DNA of 64,000 nucleotides from Ideonella sp. (GTDB lineage: Bacteria; Pseudomonadota; Gammaproteobacteria; Burkholderiales; Burkholderiaceae_C). The DNA is taken from NCBI GenBank assembly GCA_015075165.1, contig JABTUY010000005.1:400714-464713 (forward strand), given 5' to 3'. A model generated the notes under the pieces. It had not been told where the DNA came from and searched no databases. It saw only the letters and a list, made by a program, of their open reading frames with translations. Shown here piece by piece: positions 26,811 through 36,320 of the stretch (the stretch's first letter is position 1; the number at the start of each line of letters is the position of its first letter). Both the position numbers and the translations under genes were made by a program.

Positions 26811-27317
26811 ATGAAGATCTCGATGTACCAGGCCAGCGTGCCGCGGCTGGCGAACCTGCTGGAGAACCTGTCGCGCATCCTCGACAAGGCGCGCGCGCAC
26901 GTCGACGCCGGCCACGCGACCGAGCGCGCGCTGATGGACGACCGGCTGGCGCCCGACATGTACCCGTTCTCCAAGCAGGTGCAGATCGCCTGCGACAAGG
27001 CGCGCAGCATGGTCGCGCGCCTGGCCGGCATGGAGGTGCCGGCGTACCCCGACGACGAGACCACGCTGGCGCAGCTGCAGCAGCGCATCGCGCGCAGCGT
27101 GGCATTCATCCGCAGCGTGCCGGCCGAGCGCATCGACGGCACCGACGACCACGACATCGTGCTGCCGGTGACCGGCGTGCCCACGCGCTACAAGGGCCTG
27201 CAGCTGCTGCTCGGCCACTCGATGCCGAACGTGTACTTCCACGCCACCACCGCGTACAACCTGCTGCGCCGCAACGGCGTGCCGATCGGCAAGCGCGATT
27301 TCCTCGGCAACCCGTAG
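26811..27317 (+). CDS. DUF1993 family protein
   Basis: A 168-residue soluble protein matching DUF1993: the start MKISMYQASVPRLANLLENL, RLAPDMYPFSKQVQIACDKA in the middle, and the end YNLLRRNGVPIGKRDFLG. The fold resembles DinB-like four-helix bundles and histidines in LLGHSMPNVYFHATT could bind metal, but no activity is established. It lies 84 bases after the Rid gene in the same direction. Confidence 0.85.
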   Translation: MKISMYQASVPRLANLLENLSRILDKARAHVDAGHATERALMDDRLAPDMYPFSKQVQIACDKARSMVARLAGMEVPAYPDDETTLAQLQQRIARSVAFIRSVPAERIDGTDDHDIVLPVTGVPTRYKGLQLLLGHSMPNVYFHATTAYNLLRRNGVPIGKRDFLGNP

Positions 27318-27359
27318 GCGGCGCTGCCGTCGCGTTGCGGCGCGCGGTGCGAGCGGGCG

Positions 27360-28454
27360 CTAGATGCTGCGCCACGCGGCCGGGCTCAGCCCGCTCCAGC
27401 GCTTGAACGCATGCCGGAAGTTCGCCGCGTCGCTGAAGCCCAGCGCGGCGGCGATGTCTTCGTTGCTCATGCGCGTGCGGCGCAGGTAGTCCAGCGCGAG
27501 CTGGTGGCGCACCTCGTCGAGCAGTTGCTGGAACGAGCGGCCCTCGGCCAGCAGGCGCCGGCGCAGCGTGCGCGAGCTGATCGCCATCTGCGCGGCCACC
27601 GTTTCGATGTCGGGGAACTGGCCCGGCGTGCGCAGCAGCAGGCCGGCCACGCGCGCGGCGGTGCTGGTCACGGCGAGCGCCGCGCCGCCGCGGGTGCCGT
27701 GCGCAGCGGCCGCCTGCAGCTCGGCCAGCAGTTGGTCGCAGGTGTGCTGCACCATCGCCGCGGTGATCGCGTTGCCGGCGGCCAGCGGCCGCTCGAGCCA
27801 CGCGGCGTCGAAGCGCAGCTCGTCGGCGCCGCTGTCGAACGCCACGTCGGTGCAGCCGAGCAGCTCGCCGTACAGCGCCGCGTGCGGCGGCGCCGGGTAC
27901 GACAGCCGCACGCGCAGCGGTGCCAGCGCGGCGCCCAGCACGTCGCGGTGCAGCGCCAGCTGCGTGCCGAGCTGCAGCTCGATCACCGCGCGCAGCAGCG
28001 GTGCGTCGCCACGCAGGCCGAGCGTGTCGCTGAACGACCACACGGCCTCGTCGCCAGCGTGCGCGAACGCCAGCCCGATCAGCGGCGACGCCAGTGCGCG
28101 GTAGCGCAGCGCAAAGTCGATCGCGTGGCGCGGCGTGGGGCTGGCCAGCAGCGCGTAGCCATACAGGCCCAGGTGGGTGATGCGCACGCGCGTGCCGGTG
28201 CGCAATGCCCAACCCGGCTCGGGCGCCAGCGTGGCGGCGCGCGCCAGCACCGCGAGCAACTGGCGCACCGAGACGCGCGCCTCGGGGTCGTCGAGCATCG
28301 CCGGCGCGACGCCACTGCCTTCGAGCAGCGCGGCCACCGGCACGCCCTGCGCGCCGAGCGATTCGGCGAGCAGCGCGATCTTGTACGGGCGGTGCAGGCG
28401 GTCGTCCGGCAGGTCGCCCAGACGGTCGTCGCTGCCGTGCGGGTGGTCGGTCAT
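27360..28454 (-). CDS. AraC family transcriptional regulator
   Basis: A 364-residue regulator with an arabinose-binding-like N-domain (LHRPYKIALLAESLGAQGVP onwards) and C-terminal double helix-turn-helix (MAISSRTLRRRLLAEGRSF; NEDIAAALGFSDAANFRHAF; KRWSGLSPAAWR). ATG 28454 (MTDHPHGSDD) is the start that gives family length; the frame stays open upstream but only as antisense of the BASS gene. It is divergent from the BASS transporter operon across 202 bases, the likely target. Confidence 0.88.
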   Translation of the reverse strand: MTDHPHGSDDRLGDLPDDRLHRPYKIALLAESLGAQGVPVAALLEGSGVAPAMLDDPEARVSVRQLLAVLARAATLAPEPGWALRTGTRVRITHLGLYGYALLASPTPRHAIDFALRYRALASPLIGLAFAHAGDEAVWSFSDTLGLRGDAPLLRAVIELQLGTQLALHRDVLGAALAPLRVRLSYPAPPHAALYGELLGCTDVAFDSGADELRFDAAWLERPLAAGNAITAAMVQHTCDQLLAELQAAAAHGTRGGAALAVTSTAARVAGLLLRTPGQFPDIETVAAQMAISSRTLRRRLLAEGRSFQQLLDEVRHQLALDYLRRTRMSNEDIAAALGFSDAANFRHAFKRWSGLSPAAWRSI

Positions 28455-28478
28455 CGCAGCGCGAGGGGCGACGCAGTT

Positions 28479-28492
28479 TAGGGCCTGTTCAC
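28479..28492 (-). repeat. Second copy of the 14-base motif
   Basis: Reading GTGAACAGGCCCTA on the minus strand, 25 bases before the AraC start. Identical to 18389-18402. See that entry. Confidence 0.35.
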
Positions 28493-28656
28493 GCTGGCCG
28501 CGCCGCTTGTGCAGGCGGCGCGGCGTTTGTCCGGATTCCACCGCCTGCCGTCCACATTCAACCTCGGCAGCCGCGGCGGCCCGACCCAGAATCGACGCCG
28601 CCGCCCGCGGCGAACCGCCGGCCGGCCCACGACAACCACAACGAGGAGCTGAGGCC

Positions 28657-29580
28657 ATGGCCGACATCGACCTGGTGCGGCTGAACTTCAATCCGCAGGC
28701 GCAGCTCGGGCTCAACCTGGTGCTGGCGCTGGTGATGTTCGGTATCGCGCTGGACCTGAAGCTCGACGACTTCAAGGCCGCGCTGCGCACACCGCGCGCG
28801 CTGGCGATCGGGCTGGTCAGCCACCATCTGCTGTTTCCGGCGTTCACATTCGGGCTGATCCAGCTGCTGCGGCCGCAGCCATCGATCGCGCTGGGCATGC
28901 TGCTGGTGTCGTCGTGCCCGGCCGGGCACATCTCCAACTTCTTCACCCACCGCGCGCGCGGCAACGCGGCGCTGTCGGTGTCGATCAGCACGCTGTCGAC
29001 CCTGGGCGCGATCGTGGCCACGCCGCTGAACGTGGCGTTCTGGGCCTCGCTCGACGGCCCGATGTCGGCGCTGCTGCGCAGCTTCTCGCTCGACCCGCTG
29101 CAGATGCTGATCGACGTGGCCATCCTGCTCGGCGTGCCGCTGGCCGCGGGGCTGACCATCTCGCACCGCTGGCCGGCGCTGGCGAAGAAGGCGCACGGCC
29201 CGCTGCGCAGCTTCTCGCTGGTGGTGTTCGTGGTGTTCGTGGCCGCTGCGCTGGCGCTGAACTGGGGCATCTTCCGCGAGTGGGGCCAGCGCGTGGTGGC
29301 GCTGGTGCTGGTGCACAACGCGCTGGCGCTGACGCTGGGCTACCTGTTCGCGCGCGCGGCGCGCCTGCCCGAGCGCGACCGCCGCGCGGTGGCGTTCGAA
29401 ACCGGCATCCAGAACTCGGGGCTGGGCCTGGTGCTGGTGTTCAACTTCTTCGGCGGCCTGGGCGGCATGGCGATCGTCACCGCGTGGTGGGGCATCTGGC
29501 ACATCATCGCGGGCCTGAGCCTGTCCACCTGGTGGATGAAGCGCGACCCGGCGCCCGCGCCGGTGCGTGCCACGCCATGA
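28657..29580 (+). CDS. Bile acid:sodium symporter (BASS) family transporter
   Basis: A 307-residue membrane protein with about nine or ten hydrophobic helices. The BASS signatures are GLNLVLALVMFGIALDL, LLVSSCPAGHISNFF and FETGIQNSGLGLVLVFNFF. These carriers move organic acids, sterol acids or pantoate-like compounds with sodium. A GAGGAG lies 9-14 bases before ATG 28657. The epimerase gene starts within its stop (ATGA). The neighbouring oxidoreductases suggest uptake of a carbon source. Confidence 0.88.
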   Translation: MADIDLVRLNFNPQAQLGLNLVLALVMFGIALDLKLDDFKAALRTPRALAIGLVSHHLLFPAFTFGLIQLLRPQPSIALGMLLVSSCPAGHISNFFTHRARGNAALSVSISTLSTLGAIVATPLNVAFWASLDGPMSALLRSFSLDPLQMLIDVAILLGVPLAAGLTISHRWPALAKKAHGPLRSFSLVVFVVFVAAALALNWGIFREWGQRVVALVLVHNALALTLGYLFARAARLPERDRRAVAFETGIQNSGLGLVLVFNFFGGLGGMAIVTAWWGIWHIIAGLSLSTWWMKRDPAPAPVRATP

Positions 29581-30545
29581 CGAGCCGGCGCATCCTCGTC
29601 ACTGGCGCCGGCGGTTACCTGGGCCGCCAGGTGGTGGCCGCGCTGTCGCAGCCCGGCAGCGGCGCCGAGGCCGTGGTGGCGCTCGACGTGCGCGAGGCCG
29701 CGCAGCAACTGCCGGGCGTGGTCTACGCCACCGCCGACATCGGCGACCCCGGCCTCGCCGAGCGGCTGCGCGCGCAGCGCATCGACACCGTGGTGCACCT
29801 GGCGGCCATCGTCACGCCGGGGCGGCGCAGCGACCGCCAACGCGAATACCAGGTGGACGTGGAGGGCACGCGCAACGTGCTCGACGCGTGCCTCGCCGCC
29901 GGCGTGCGGCGGCTGGTGGTGTCGTCGTCCGGTGCGGCCTACGGTTACCACGCCGACAACCCGGCGTGGCTGCGCGAGAGCGATGCGATTCGCGGCAACG
30001 AGGCGTTCGCCTACTCGTGGCACAAGCGGCTGGTGGAAGAGATGCTGGCGCTGGCGCGCGAGCGCACACCGCAGCTCGAGCAGGTGGTGCTGCGCATCGG
30101 CACCATCCTCGGCGAGACGGTGGACAACCAGATCACCGCGCTGTTCGACAAGCCGCGCCCGCTGGCGGTGGCCGGCGCCGACAGCCCGTTCGTCTTCGTG
30201 TGGGATCAGGATGTGGTGGGCGTGATCCTGCACGCGCTGCGCGGTGCGCCGGCCGGCGTCTACAACGTGGCCGGCGACGGCGCGCTCAGCATCCACCAGA
30301 TCGCCGCGCGCATGGGCAAGCGCTGCCGCGTGCTGCCGCCGGCGCTGCTGCTGGCCGCGCTGTGGCTCGGCCGCCGGCTCGGGCTGACGCCATACGGCCC
30401 GGAGCAGCTGCGCTTCCTGCGCTACCGGCCGGTGCTCGACAACCGCCGTCTGAAGGAGGTGTTCGGTTACCGGCCGCGCAAGACCTCGGCCGAGGTGTTC
30501 GATTTCTGGTGGGCGGCGCGCCAGCGGCGCGTGGCGGCGCAATGA
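29577..30545 (+). CDS. NAD-dependent epimerase/dehydratase family protein (extended SDR)
   Basis: A 322-residue extended SDR. The nucleotide motif is LVTGAGGYLGRQVV, and the substrate side has VHLAAIVTPG, VVSSSGAAYGYH and the YSWHK active site (Y-X-X-X-K form, with the serine in VSSSGAAYG). Near the C-terminus FGYRPRKTSAEVFDFW is typical of sugar or sterol-type epimerases. ATG 29577 overlaps the transporter stop by 4 bases. Substrate unknown. Confidence 0.87.
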   Translation: MTSRRILVTGAGGYLGRQVVAALSQPGSGAEAVVALDVREAAQQLPGVVYATADIGDPGLAERLRAQRIDTVVHLAAIVTPGRRSDRQREYQVDVEGTRNVLDACLAAGVRRLVVSSSGAAYGYHADNPAWLRESDAIRGNEAFAYSWHKRLVEEMLALARERTPQLEQVVLRIGTILGETVDNQITALFDKPRPLAVAGADSPFVFVWDQDVVGVILHALRGAPAGVYNVAGDGALSIHQIAARMGKRCRVLPPALLLAALWLGRRLGLTPYGPEQLRFLRYRPVLDNRRLKEVFGYRPRKTSAEVFDFWWAARQRRVAAQ

Positions 30546-30609
30546 TCACGCCCGCGCGTGCCGCCGGCGCCGCGCGCCGCAACGCGATGTGGCGCGGGGG
30601 CGCGCAGCG

Positions 30610-31425
30610 ATGAGCGGGCGCACGCTGCACGACCGCGTGGTGGTCATCACCGGCGCCGCCGGCGGCCTCGGCAGCTCACTGGCGCGGCACTGCGCCGACG
30701 CCGGTGCGACCGTGGCCGTGCTCGATCTCGACGGCGCGCGTGCGCAGGCGCTCGCGGCCGAGCTGCGGCAGCGCAGCGGGCGGCCGGCGCTCGCGCTGGC
30801 GTGCGACATCACCGACCGCGCCGCCGCGCACGACGCGGTCGCAGCCATCGTGCGCGAGTGCGGTCGCATCGACTGGCTGGTGAACAACGCCGGCATCTCG
30901 GCGCGCTGCCTGTTGCGCGACGCCGCTCCCGAGGTGTTGGAACGGGTGATGGCGGTGAACCTCTTCGGCGCCGCACACGTCACCGCTGCCGCGCTGCCCG
31001 CGCTCACGGCGCAGCGCGGCCAGATCGTCGTGATCTCGAGCATCGCCGGCTTCGCGCCACTGGTGGGGCGCACGGCGTACGCCGCCAGCAAGCACGCGCT
31101 GCACGGCTTCTTCGACAGCCTGCGCAGCGAGCTGCACGGGGCCGGTGTCGGCGTGATGCTGGCGTGCCCGGCGTTCATCGCCACCGGCATCGAGCGCGCC
31201 GCGCTCGGCGCCGATGGGCGGCCGGCCGGCGCCGCGCGCCGCACCAGCGGCCGCGAGGTGCCGCCCGACGCGGTGGCCGCGCGCATCGTCGCCGACGCGC
31301 TGCGCGGTCGACGGCTGTGCCTGCCGTCGGCGCTGTCGCGCACTGCGTGGTGGTTGAGCCGGCTGGCGCCGGCGCTGTACGAGCGCCAGATGCTGCGCCG
31401 CCAGGGCGGCGAGTTCGAGCTTTGA
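30610..31425 (+). CDS. Short-chain dehydrogenase/reductase
   Basis: A 271-residue classical SDR: cofactor motif VITGAAGGLGSSLA, NNAG in WLVNNAGISARC, and the active site with Ser in VISSIAGFAPLVGR and YAASK. ATG 30610 gives MSGRTLHDRVVVI; an in-frame upstream start at 30589 would add seven residues. The C-terminal 70 residues include a hydrophobic region, as in membrane-associated SDRs acting on lipids or steroids. It is in the same run as the BASS carrier and epimerase. Confidence 0.88.
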   Translation: MSGRTLHDRVVVITGAAGGLGSSLARHCADAGATVAVLDLDGARAQALAAELRQRSGRPALALACDITDRAAAHDAVAAIVRECGRIDWLVNNAGISARCLLRDAAPEVLERVMAVNLFGAAHVTAAALPALTAQRGQIVVISSIAGFAPLVGRTAYAASKHALHGFFDSLRSELHGAGVGVMLACPAFIATGIERAALGADGRPAGAARRTSGREVPPDAVAARIVADALRGRRLCLPSALSRTAWWLSRLAPALYERQMLRRQGGEFEL

Positions 31426-31442
31426 TTCACCGGAGCCTGCGC

Positions 31443-33266
31443 ATGACGCCTCGCCGCACCCCACCACGCCGCCACCCGGATGCCGCGCCTGCCAGGGCCG
31501 CCGCCGCCGTGCTCGCGGCCGCGCTCGCCGCCGCGCCGGCCGCCGCCGCGACGCTCACCGTGACCGACGACGCCGGCGCGCCGCTGGCCACCGCGATGGT
31601 GCGCGAGGTGGTGGCCACGCCGCGTGCGGCCGACACCTCCGACGGCGGCTACCCGAAGCCGGCGCTGCCGTTCACGGTCGACCGCGACGTCACGCGCTTC
31701 ACCGACGCCGCCGGCCAGGTGCGCTTCGCCGACCGTGGCCAGGCCGTGAAGCTGCTGGTGCGCAAGCCCGGTTGGCGTGATGCGACGGTGCCGGTGCCGC
31801 CCGGCGACGCCGCGCTGCACGTGACGCTGCAGCGCGAGAGCGACCCCGCCCGGCTGGCCGACGCGCTGCCGGCCAACGCCTGGCTCGGTGCACTCGACCT
31901 CGGCGACGCCGAGCGCAAGCGCCAGTTCCAACTGCAATGCGGCTTCTGCCACCAGCAGGGCAATGTCTTCACGCGCCGCGAGCGCTCGGTGGACGACTGG
32001 AAGGTGCTGATCCCGCGCATGGTGCGCTACGGCTCGCGGCTTTCCACCGCCGACCAGAAGGCGCTGCCGGAGATGCTGGCCGCCGGCTGGCGCACGCTGC
32101 ACGAGCACCCCGAGCGGCTGGCCGCGCCGGCGCCGTGGAGCCCGGCACTGGCCGCCACCACGATCACCGAGTGGCCGCTCGGCGATGCGATGAGCCAGGA
32201 GCACGACCAGATCCTCGGCCGCAACGGCCACGTCTACGTGGCCGACAACATTCAAGACCGGCTGTGGGAACTCGACCCGGCGACCAATCGCGTCACGGTG
32301 TACAAGATTCCGCACCGCGAGGGCGAGGGGCCGGGCGGCCTGCTGGCAGCACGGCTGCGCGAGTTTCCGCGCCACGACAGCACGTCGAACGCGCACTCGC
32401 TGGTGCAGTCGGCGCGCGACGGCCACATCTTCATCACGCCGTCGGCGCAGCAGCGGTTGGTGGAGTTCGACCCCGCGAACGGCCGCTTCACCTTGCACGA
32501 CATCGGCGCGGGCTTCTACCCGCACACGATCCGCATCGATGCGCAAGACCGCGTCTGGTTCACGCTGGCGCTGTCGAACCAGGTGGCGATGTTCGACCGC
32601 AGCACGCAGCGCTTCAGGCTGTTCGACCTGCCGGCGCGCAACCTGCGCGAGCGGCTGACGGTGGCGCTGATCAAGCCGCTGTTCAAGCTGATGGAGTGGG
32701 GCGTGCCGCTGTCGAACTGGCTGCCGGTGGACCGCCAGTCCACCGGCGTGCCGCTGCCGTACGGCATCGACATCACGCCCGACGGCATCGTGTGGGTCGC
32801 GCGGCTGCACGGCAACGACCTGGCGCGCATCGACCCGGCCAGCGGCCAGGTGACGATGATCCCTGTGCCGTACCTGGGGCCGCGCCGCTTGCGCACCGAC
32901 GGCGACGGCAACCTGTGGATCACGCTGTTCGGCGATTCGGCCATCGCGCGCTACGAACCCGGCAGCGGCCGCTTCACGCGCTACGCGCTGCCGGTGCTGC
33001 CGGCCGGCAGCGAGACGCCCTACGCGCTCAACGTCGACAAGCGGCGCGGCATCGTCTGGGTCAACGGCAACCAGTCGAACGCGCTGTACGCGCTCGACAT
33101 CGCCAGCGGTGCGTGGCGCCAGGTGCCGCTGCCGCGCCGCGTGACCTTCACGCGCGACATCGAGATCGCCGACGACGGCACGGTCTGGACCTCGAACTCC
33201 AACTTCCCGAGCTGGCACATCGAAGACAGCCAGCCGACGCTGATCCGCGTGCAGGGCGCGCCGTGA
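31443..33266 (+). CDS. Secreted cytochrome c / streptogramin-lyase-like beta-propeller protein
   Basis: A 607-residue exported protein. The order is: signal peptide (RAAAAVLAAALAAAPAAAA); a carboxypeptidase-regulatory or Ig-like domain (TLTVTDDAGAPLATAMV ... LVRKPGWRDATVPVP); a single heme c site QCGFCHQQG near residue 165; then a Vgb/SMP-30-like propeller with repeated blocks such as GHVYVADNIQDRLWELD, RIDAQDRVWFTLALSNQVAMF, DITPDGIVWVARLHGNDLARID and TDGDGNLWITLFGDSAIARYE. Combination of heme c and propeller suggests a periplasmic oxidase or dehydrogenase. Substrate unknown; the adjacent SDRs point to the same pathway. Confidence 0.82.
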   Translation: MTPRRTPPRRHPDAAPARAAAAVLAAALAAAPAAAATLTVTDDAGAPLATAMVREVVATPRAADTSDGGYPKPALPFTVDRDVTRFTDAAGQVRFADRGQAVKLLVRKPGWRDATVPVPPGDAALHVTLQRESDPARLADALPANAWLGALDLGDAERKRQFQLQCGFCHQQGNVFTRRERSVDDWKVLIPRMVRYGSRLSTADQKALPEMLAAGWRTLHEHPERLAAPAPWSPALAATTITEWPLGDAMSQEHDQILGRNGHVYVADNIQDRLWELDPATNRVTVYKIPHREGEGPGGLLAARLREFPRHDSTSNAHSLVQSARDGHIFITPSAQQRLVEFDPANGRFTLHDIGAGFYPHTIRIDAQDRVWFTLALSNQVAMFDRSTQRFRLFDLPARNLRERLTVALIKPLFKLMEWGVPLSNWLPVDRQSTGVPLPYGIDITPDGIVWVARLHGNDLARIDPASGQVTMIPVPYLGPRRLRTDGDGNLWITLFGDSAIARYEPGSGRFTRYALPVLPAGSETPYALNVDKRRGIVWVNGNQSNALYALDIASGAWRQVPLPRRVTFTRDIEIADDGTVWTSNSNFPSWHIEDSQPTLIRVQGAP

Positions 33267-33333
33267 CGAGGTCACAGCGTGCACCGTGCCTCGCGCGGGG
33301 CATCCGATGCTCGCGCCCCGCGCGAGGTGGCCG

Positions 33334-34524
33334 ATGCTGAAGCGCCTCGGCTGGTTCTACCTGTCGTGCCTGGCGGCGTTCACTGCCGGGCACATGGTGA
33401 ACTACGGCGTCATCATCTACGCGCAGGAGGTGATCCGTGCCGACCTGCTGTCGGGCGTGGCCTTCGGCCTGTGCTTCGGGCCGCCGCTGCTGCTCGGCTG
33501 GAGCGCCGGCGCGCTGTGCGACCGGCTCGCGCCCGGCCGCCTGATCCACGCCGCGCAGGGCTGCTTCGTGCTCGCCGCGCTGCTGCTGTGGTGGGCCGAC
33601 ACGGCGCTGCCCACGCCGGCGGCGCGCGTGGTGCCGTTGGTGGTCGCCGCCGCGCTGGCCGGCGTCGGCTGGTCGTTCGTGTCGCCGGCGCGCATGGCCG
33701 CGCTCGGCCAGGTGGCGCGCCCTGAGGAGCTGAAGCCCGCGTCGGTGCTGTTCAACCTGCTGGTGATGATGGGCTTCGGCCTCGGCCCGCTGGCGATCGC
33801 GGTGCTGCGCCGTGGCAGCGGCTGGCCGGCGGTGTTTCTCGGTGCGGCCGCGCTGTTCGGGCTGGCATCGGCCGCATTGCTGGCGGTGCGCACGCGCGCC
33901 AGTGGCCGCGTGCACGACGCGTTGGGGGCCGAGGTGCGCGAGGGCCTGGCAGCGATCGGCGCACGGCCGCTGCTGCGCCAGCTGATCCTGGCCGCGATGG
34001 CCGGCTACCTGGCAATGGGCCCGATGACCGTGCTGCTGCCCAAGCTGGCCGCTACCACGCTGGGCCTGAGCGAGCTGCAGCGCGGCGCCTTGCTCGGCAC
34101 GCTGGCGTTGAGCCTGATCGGCGGCGGCCTGCTCGCGCTGCTGCTGCAGCGGCGCGTGGCGCACGGCCGCACGATTCTCGTGGCCACCATGCTGGCCGGC
34201 GCGGCGCTGGCGGCACTCGGTGCGGTCGGTGCGGCAACGTCCGCGGTGCTGCTGCTCACCGCCGTGGGCCTGGCCGGCGGGCTCGCGCTGTCGCTGATCG
34301 TCGCCGGCATCCAGGCGCAGGCACCCGACGCGCTGCGCGGGCGCATCGTCAGCGTCTACACCATCATCTCGCAGGTGGTGCCGGCGGCATCCGGTGTGGC
34401 CGCCGGCGCGCTGGTGCAGGGCTTCGGCGTCGCGGTGGCGCTCGCGGTGTGCGGCGGCACGCTGGTCGCGGTCACCGCGCTGAACGCGTGGCGCATGACG
34501 GCGCTGCGGCAGCACGGCGGTTGA
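33334..34524 (+). CDS. MFS transporter
   Basis: A 396-residue permease with about 12 hydrophobic helices. The loop GALCDRLAPGRLIHA matches the MFS loop 2-3 motif, and a similar loop LLQRRVAHGRTIL follows helix 8. Compared with enterobactin-exporter-like MFS proteins the DALRGRIVSVYTII block is recognisable. ATG 33334 (MLKRLGWFYL) is chosen; upstream in-frame starts add arginine-rich sequence. It ends the BASS-SDR gene run. Direction and substrate of transport are unknown. Confidence 0.85.
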   Translation: MLKRLGWFYLSCLAAFTAGHMVNYGVIIYAQEVIRADLLSGVAFGLCFGPPLLLGWSAGALCDRLAPGRLIHAAQGCFVLAALLLWWADTALPTPAARVVPLVVAAALAGVGWSFVSPARMAALGQVARPEELKPASVLFNLLVMMGFGLGPLAIAVLRRGSGWPAVFLGAAALFGLASAALLAVRTRASGRVHDALGAEVREGLAAIGARPLLRQLILAAMAGYLAMGPMTVLLPKLAATTLGLSELQRGALLGTLALSLIGGGLLALLLQRRVAHGRTILVATMLAGAALAALGAVGAATSAVLLLTAVGLAGGLALSLIVAGIQAQAPDALRGRIVSVYTIISQVVPAASGVAAGALVQGFGVAVALAVCGGTLVAVTALNAWRMTALRQHGG

Positions 34525-34614
34525 TCTGTGGTGCGGGCAGCGGGCAGGGTGGCCCGCCCGTGCAGCCCGCAGCGTCGGCTGCGAACGGCTATCGCCGAGA
34601 TTGATCCGGCTGCG

Positions 34615-34642
34615 TTGGCTTTGGTCGTGCCGCGCCTACGAT
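34615..34642 (+). promoter_or_regulatory. Possible sigma-70 promoter for the catalase
   Basis: TTGGCT and TACGAT are separated by 16 bases and lie 57 bases before the catalase start. An OxyR-type site could not be identified with confidence. Confidence 0.35.
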
Positions 34643-34698
34643 CGCCTCTGTCCGCGTGACGCGGACATTGCGACCAACCCAATCCCCCAGGAGTTGCG

Positions 34699-36228
34699 AT
34701 GAAGCCCGACCCGACCCGATGCCCGGCGACCCACCTGACCACCGATTTCGGTGCGCCGGTGGCGACCAACCGCGACAGCCTGAGCGCCGGCCCGCGCGGC
34801 CCGTTGCTGGCGCAGGACGTGTGGCTGAACGAGAAGCTCGCCAACTTCGTGCGCGAGGTGATCCCCGAGCGCCGCATGCACGCCAAGGGCTCCGGTGCGT
34901 TCGGCACCTTCACGGTCACGCACGACATCAGCCGCTACACGCGCGCCAGGATCTTCAGCGCGGTCGGCAAGAAGACCGCGATGTTCGCCCGCTTCACCAC
35001 CGTGGCCGGCGAGCGCGGCGCGGCCGACGCCGAGCGCGACATCCGCGGCTTCGCGCTGAAGTTCTACACCGAAGAGGGCAACTGGGACATGGTCGGCAAC
35101 AACACGCCGGTGTTCTTCATCCGCGATCCGCGCCAGTTCCCCGACCTGAACAAGGCCGTCAAGCGCGACCCGCGCACCAACCTGCGCTCGGCCACCTACA
35201 ACTGGGACTACTGGACGCTGCTGCCCGAGGCGCTGCACCAGATCACCATCGTGATGAGCGACCGCGGCATCCCGGCCAGCTACCGCCACATGCACGGCTT
35301 CGCGTCGCACACCTACAGCTTCTGGAACGCCAAGGGTGAGCGCTTCTGGGTCAAGCTGCACTTCAAGAGCCAGCAGGGCATCAAGAACCTGACCGATGCC
35401 GAAGCCGCCGAGCTGATCGGCCGCGACCGTGAAAGCCACCAGCGCGACCTGTACGACGCCATCGCGCGCGGCGAGTTTCCGAAGTGGACGATGTTCGTGC
35501 AGGTGATGCCCGAGGCCGATGCCGCGAAGTACAGGCTGCACCCGTTCGACCTGACCAAGGTCTGGTACAAGGCCGACTACCCGTTGATCGAGGTCGGCGA
35601 GTTCGAGTTGAACCGCAACCCGGAGAACTTCTTCCTCGACGTCGAACAGAGCGCCTTCGCGCCGAGCAACCTGGTGCCCGGCATCGGCGTCAGCCCCGAC
35701 CGCATGCTGCAGGCGCGCCTGGCCAACTACGCCGACGCGCAGCGCTACCGCCTCGGCGTGAACCACCACCAGATTCCGGTCAACCGCGCGCGCTGCCCGG
35801 TGCACAGCAACCACCGCGATGGCATGGGCCGCGTCGACGACAACTACGGCGGTACGCCGCACTACGAGCCCAACAGCTTCGGCCAGTGGCAGGCGCAGCC
35901 GGCCTTCATGGAGCCGCCGCTCGAGATCCACGGCCACGCCGCGTTCTGGGATGCACACCGCGACGACGCCAACCACTTCGAGCAGCCGCGCAAGCTGTTC
36001 CAGCTGATGACCGCGGCGCAGAAGCAGGCGTTGTTCGGCAACACCGGCCGTGCGATGGGCGACGCACCGGAGTTCATCAAGTACCGCCACATCCGCAACT
36101 GCCATGCGGCCGACCCGGCCTACGGCGCCGGCGTGGCGCAGGCGCTGGGCATCGAGCTGCAGGAGGCGCTGGCGTCGAAGAAGGACGACCCGATGTTCGG
36201 CAACCCGCTGGTGCCGCTGCCGGCGTGA
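34699..36228 (+). CDS. Monofunctional heme catalase
   Basis: Cytoplasmic small-subunit catalase (509 aa) that splits hydrogen peroxide. Conserved residues: catalytic His in [12 protein letters not shown], Asn in [11 protein letters not shown], and the proximal Tyr in [19 protein letters not shown]-binding-type residues are in the C-terminal half. A GGAG lies 8-11 bases before ATG 34699. Gene stands alone between the MFS gene and the catabolic cluster, with its own terminator. It might counter peroxide made by neighbouring oxidases, but this is only context. Confidence 0.95.
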   Translation: MKPDPTRCPATHLTTDFGAPVATNRDSLSAGPRGPLLAQDVWLNEKLANFVREVIPERRMHAKGSGAFGTFTVTHDISRYTRARIFSAVGKKTAMFARFTTVAGERGAADAERDIRGFALKFYTEEGNWDMVGNNTPVFFIRDPRQFPDLNKAVKRDPRTNLRSATYNWDYWTLLPEALHQITIVMSDRGIPASYRHMHGFASHTYSFWNAKGERFWVKLHFKSQQGIKNLTDAEAAELIGRDRESHQRDLYDAIARGEFPKWTMFVQVMPEADAAKYRLHPFDLTKVWYKADYPLIEVGEFELNRNPENFFLDVEQSAFAPSNLVPGIGVSPDRMLQARLANYADAQRYRLGVNHHQIPVNRARCPVHSNHRDGMGRVDDNYGGTPHYEPNSFGQWQAQPAFMEPPLEIHGHAAFWDAHRDDANHFEQPRKLFQLMTAAQKQALFGNTGRAMGDAPEFIKYRHIRNCHAADPAYGAGVAQALGIELQEALASKKDDPMFGNPLVPLPA

Positions 36229-36237
36229 GCCGAAGCC

Positions 36238-36266
36238 TGAAGCGCGCGCCGCCGGCGCGCGCTTCA
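36238..36266 (+). terminator. Strong hairpin after the catalase gene
   Basis: Perfect inverted repeat with 14-base arms (TGAAGCGCGCGCCG) around a single base, starting 10 bases after the catalase stop, then TCCC. It may end transcription from both sides, because the Bug gene on the opposite strand stops at 36321. Confidence 0.6.
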
Positions 36267-36320
36267 TCCCGGCCCAGGGCGCGCTCGTCGGTTGCCCGCG
36301 CAGCATCGCCTGCCGCCGGC

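Noticed and set aside
30546..33284. 912-codon minus-strand frame
   Set aside because: Antisense of the SDR and cytochrome/propeller genes, which carry clear motifs on the plus strand.
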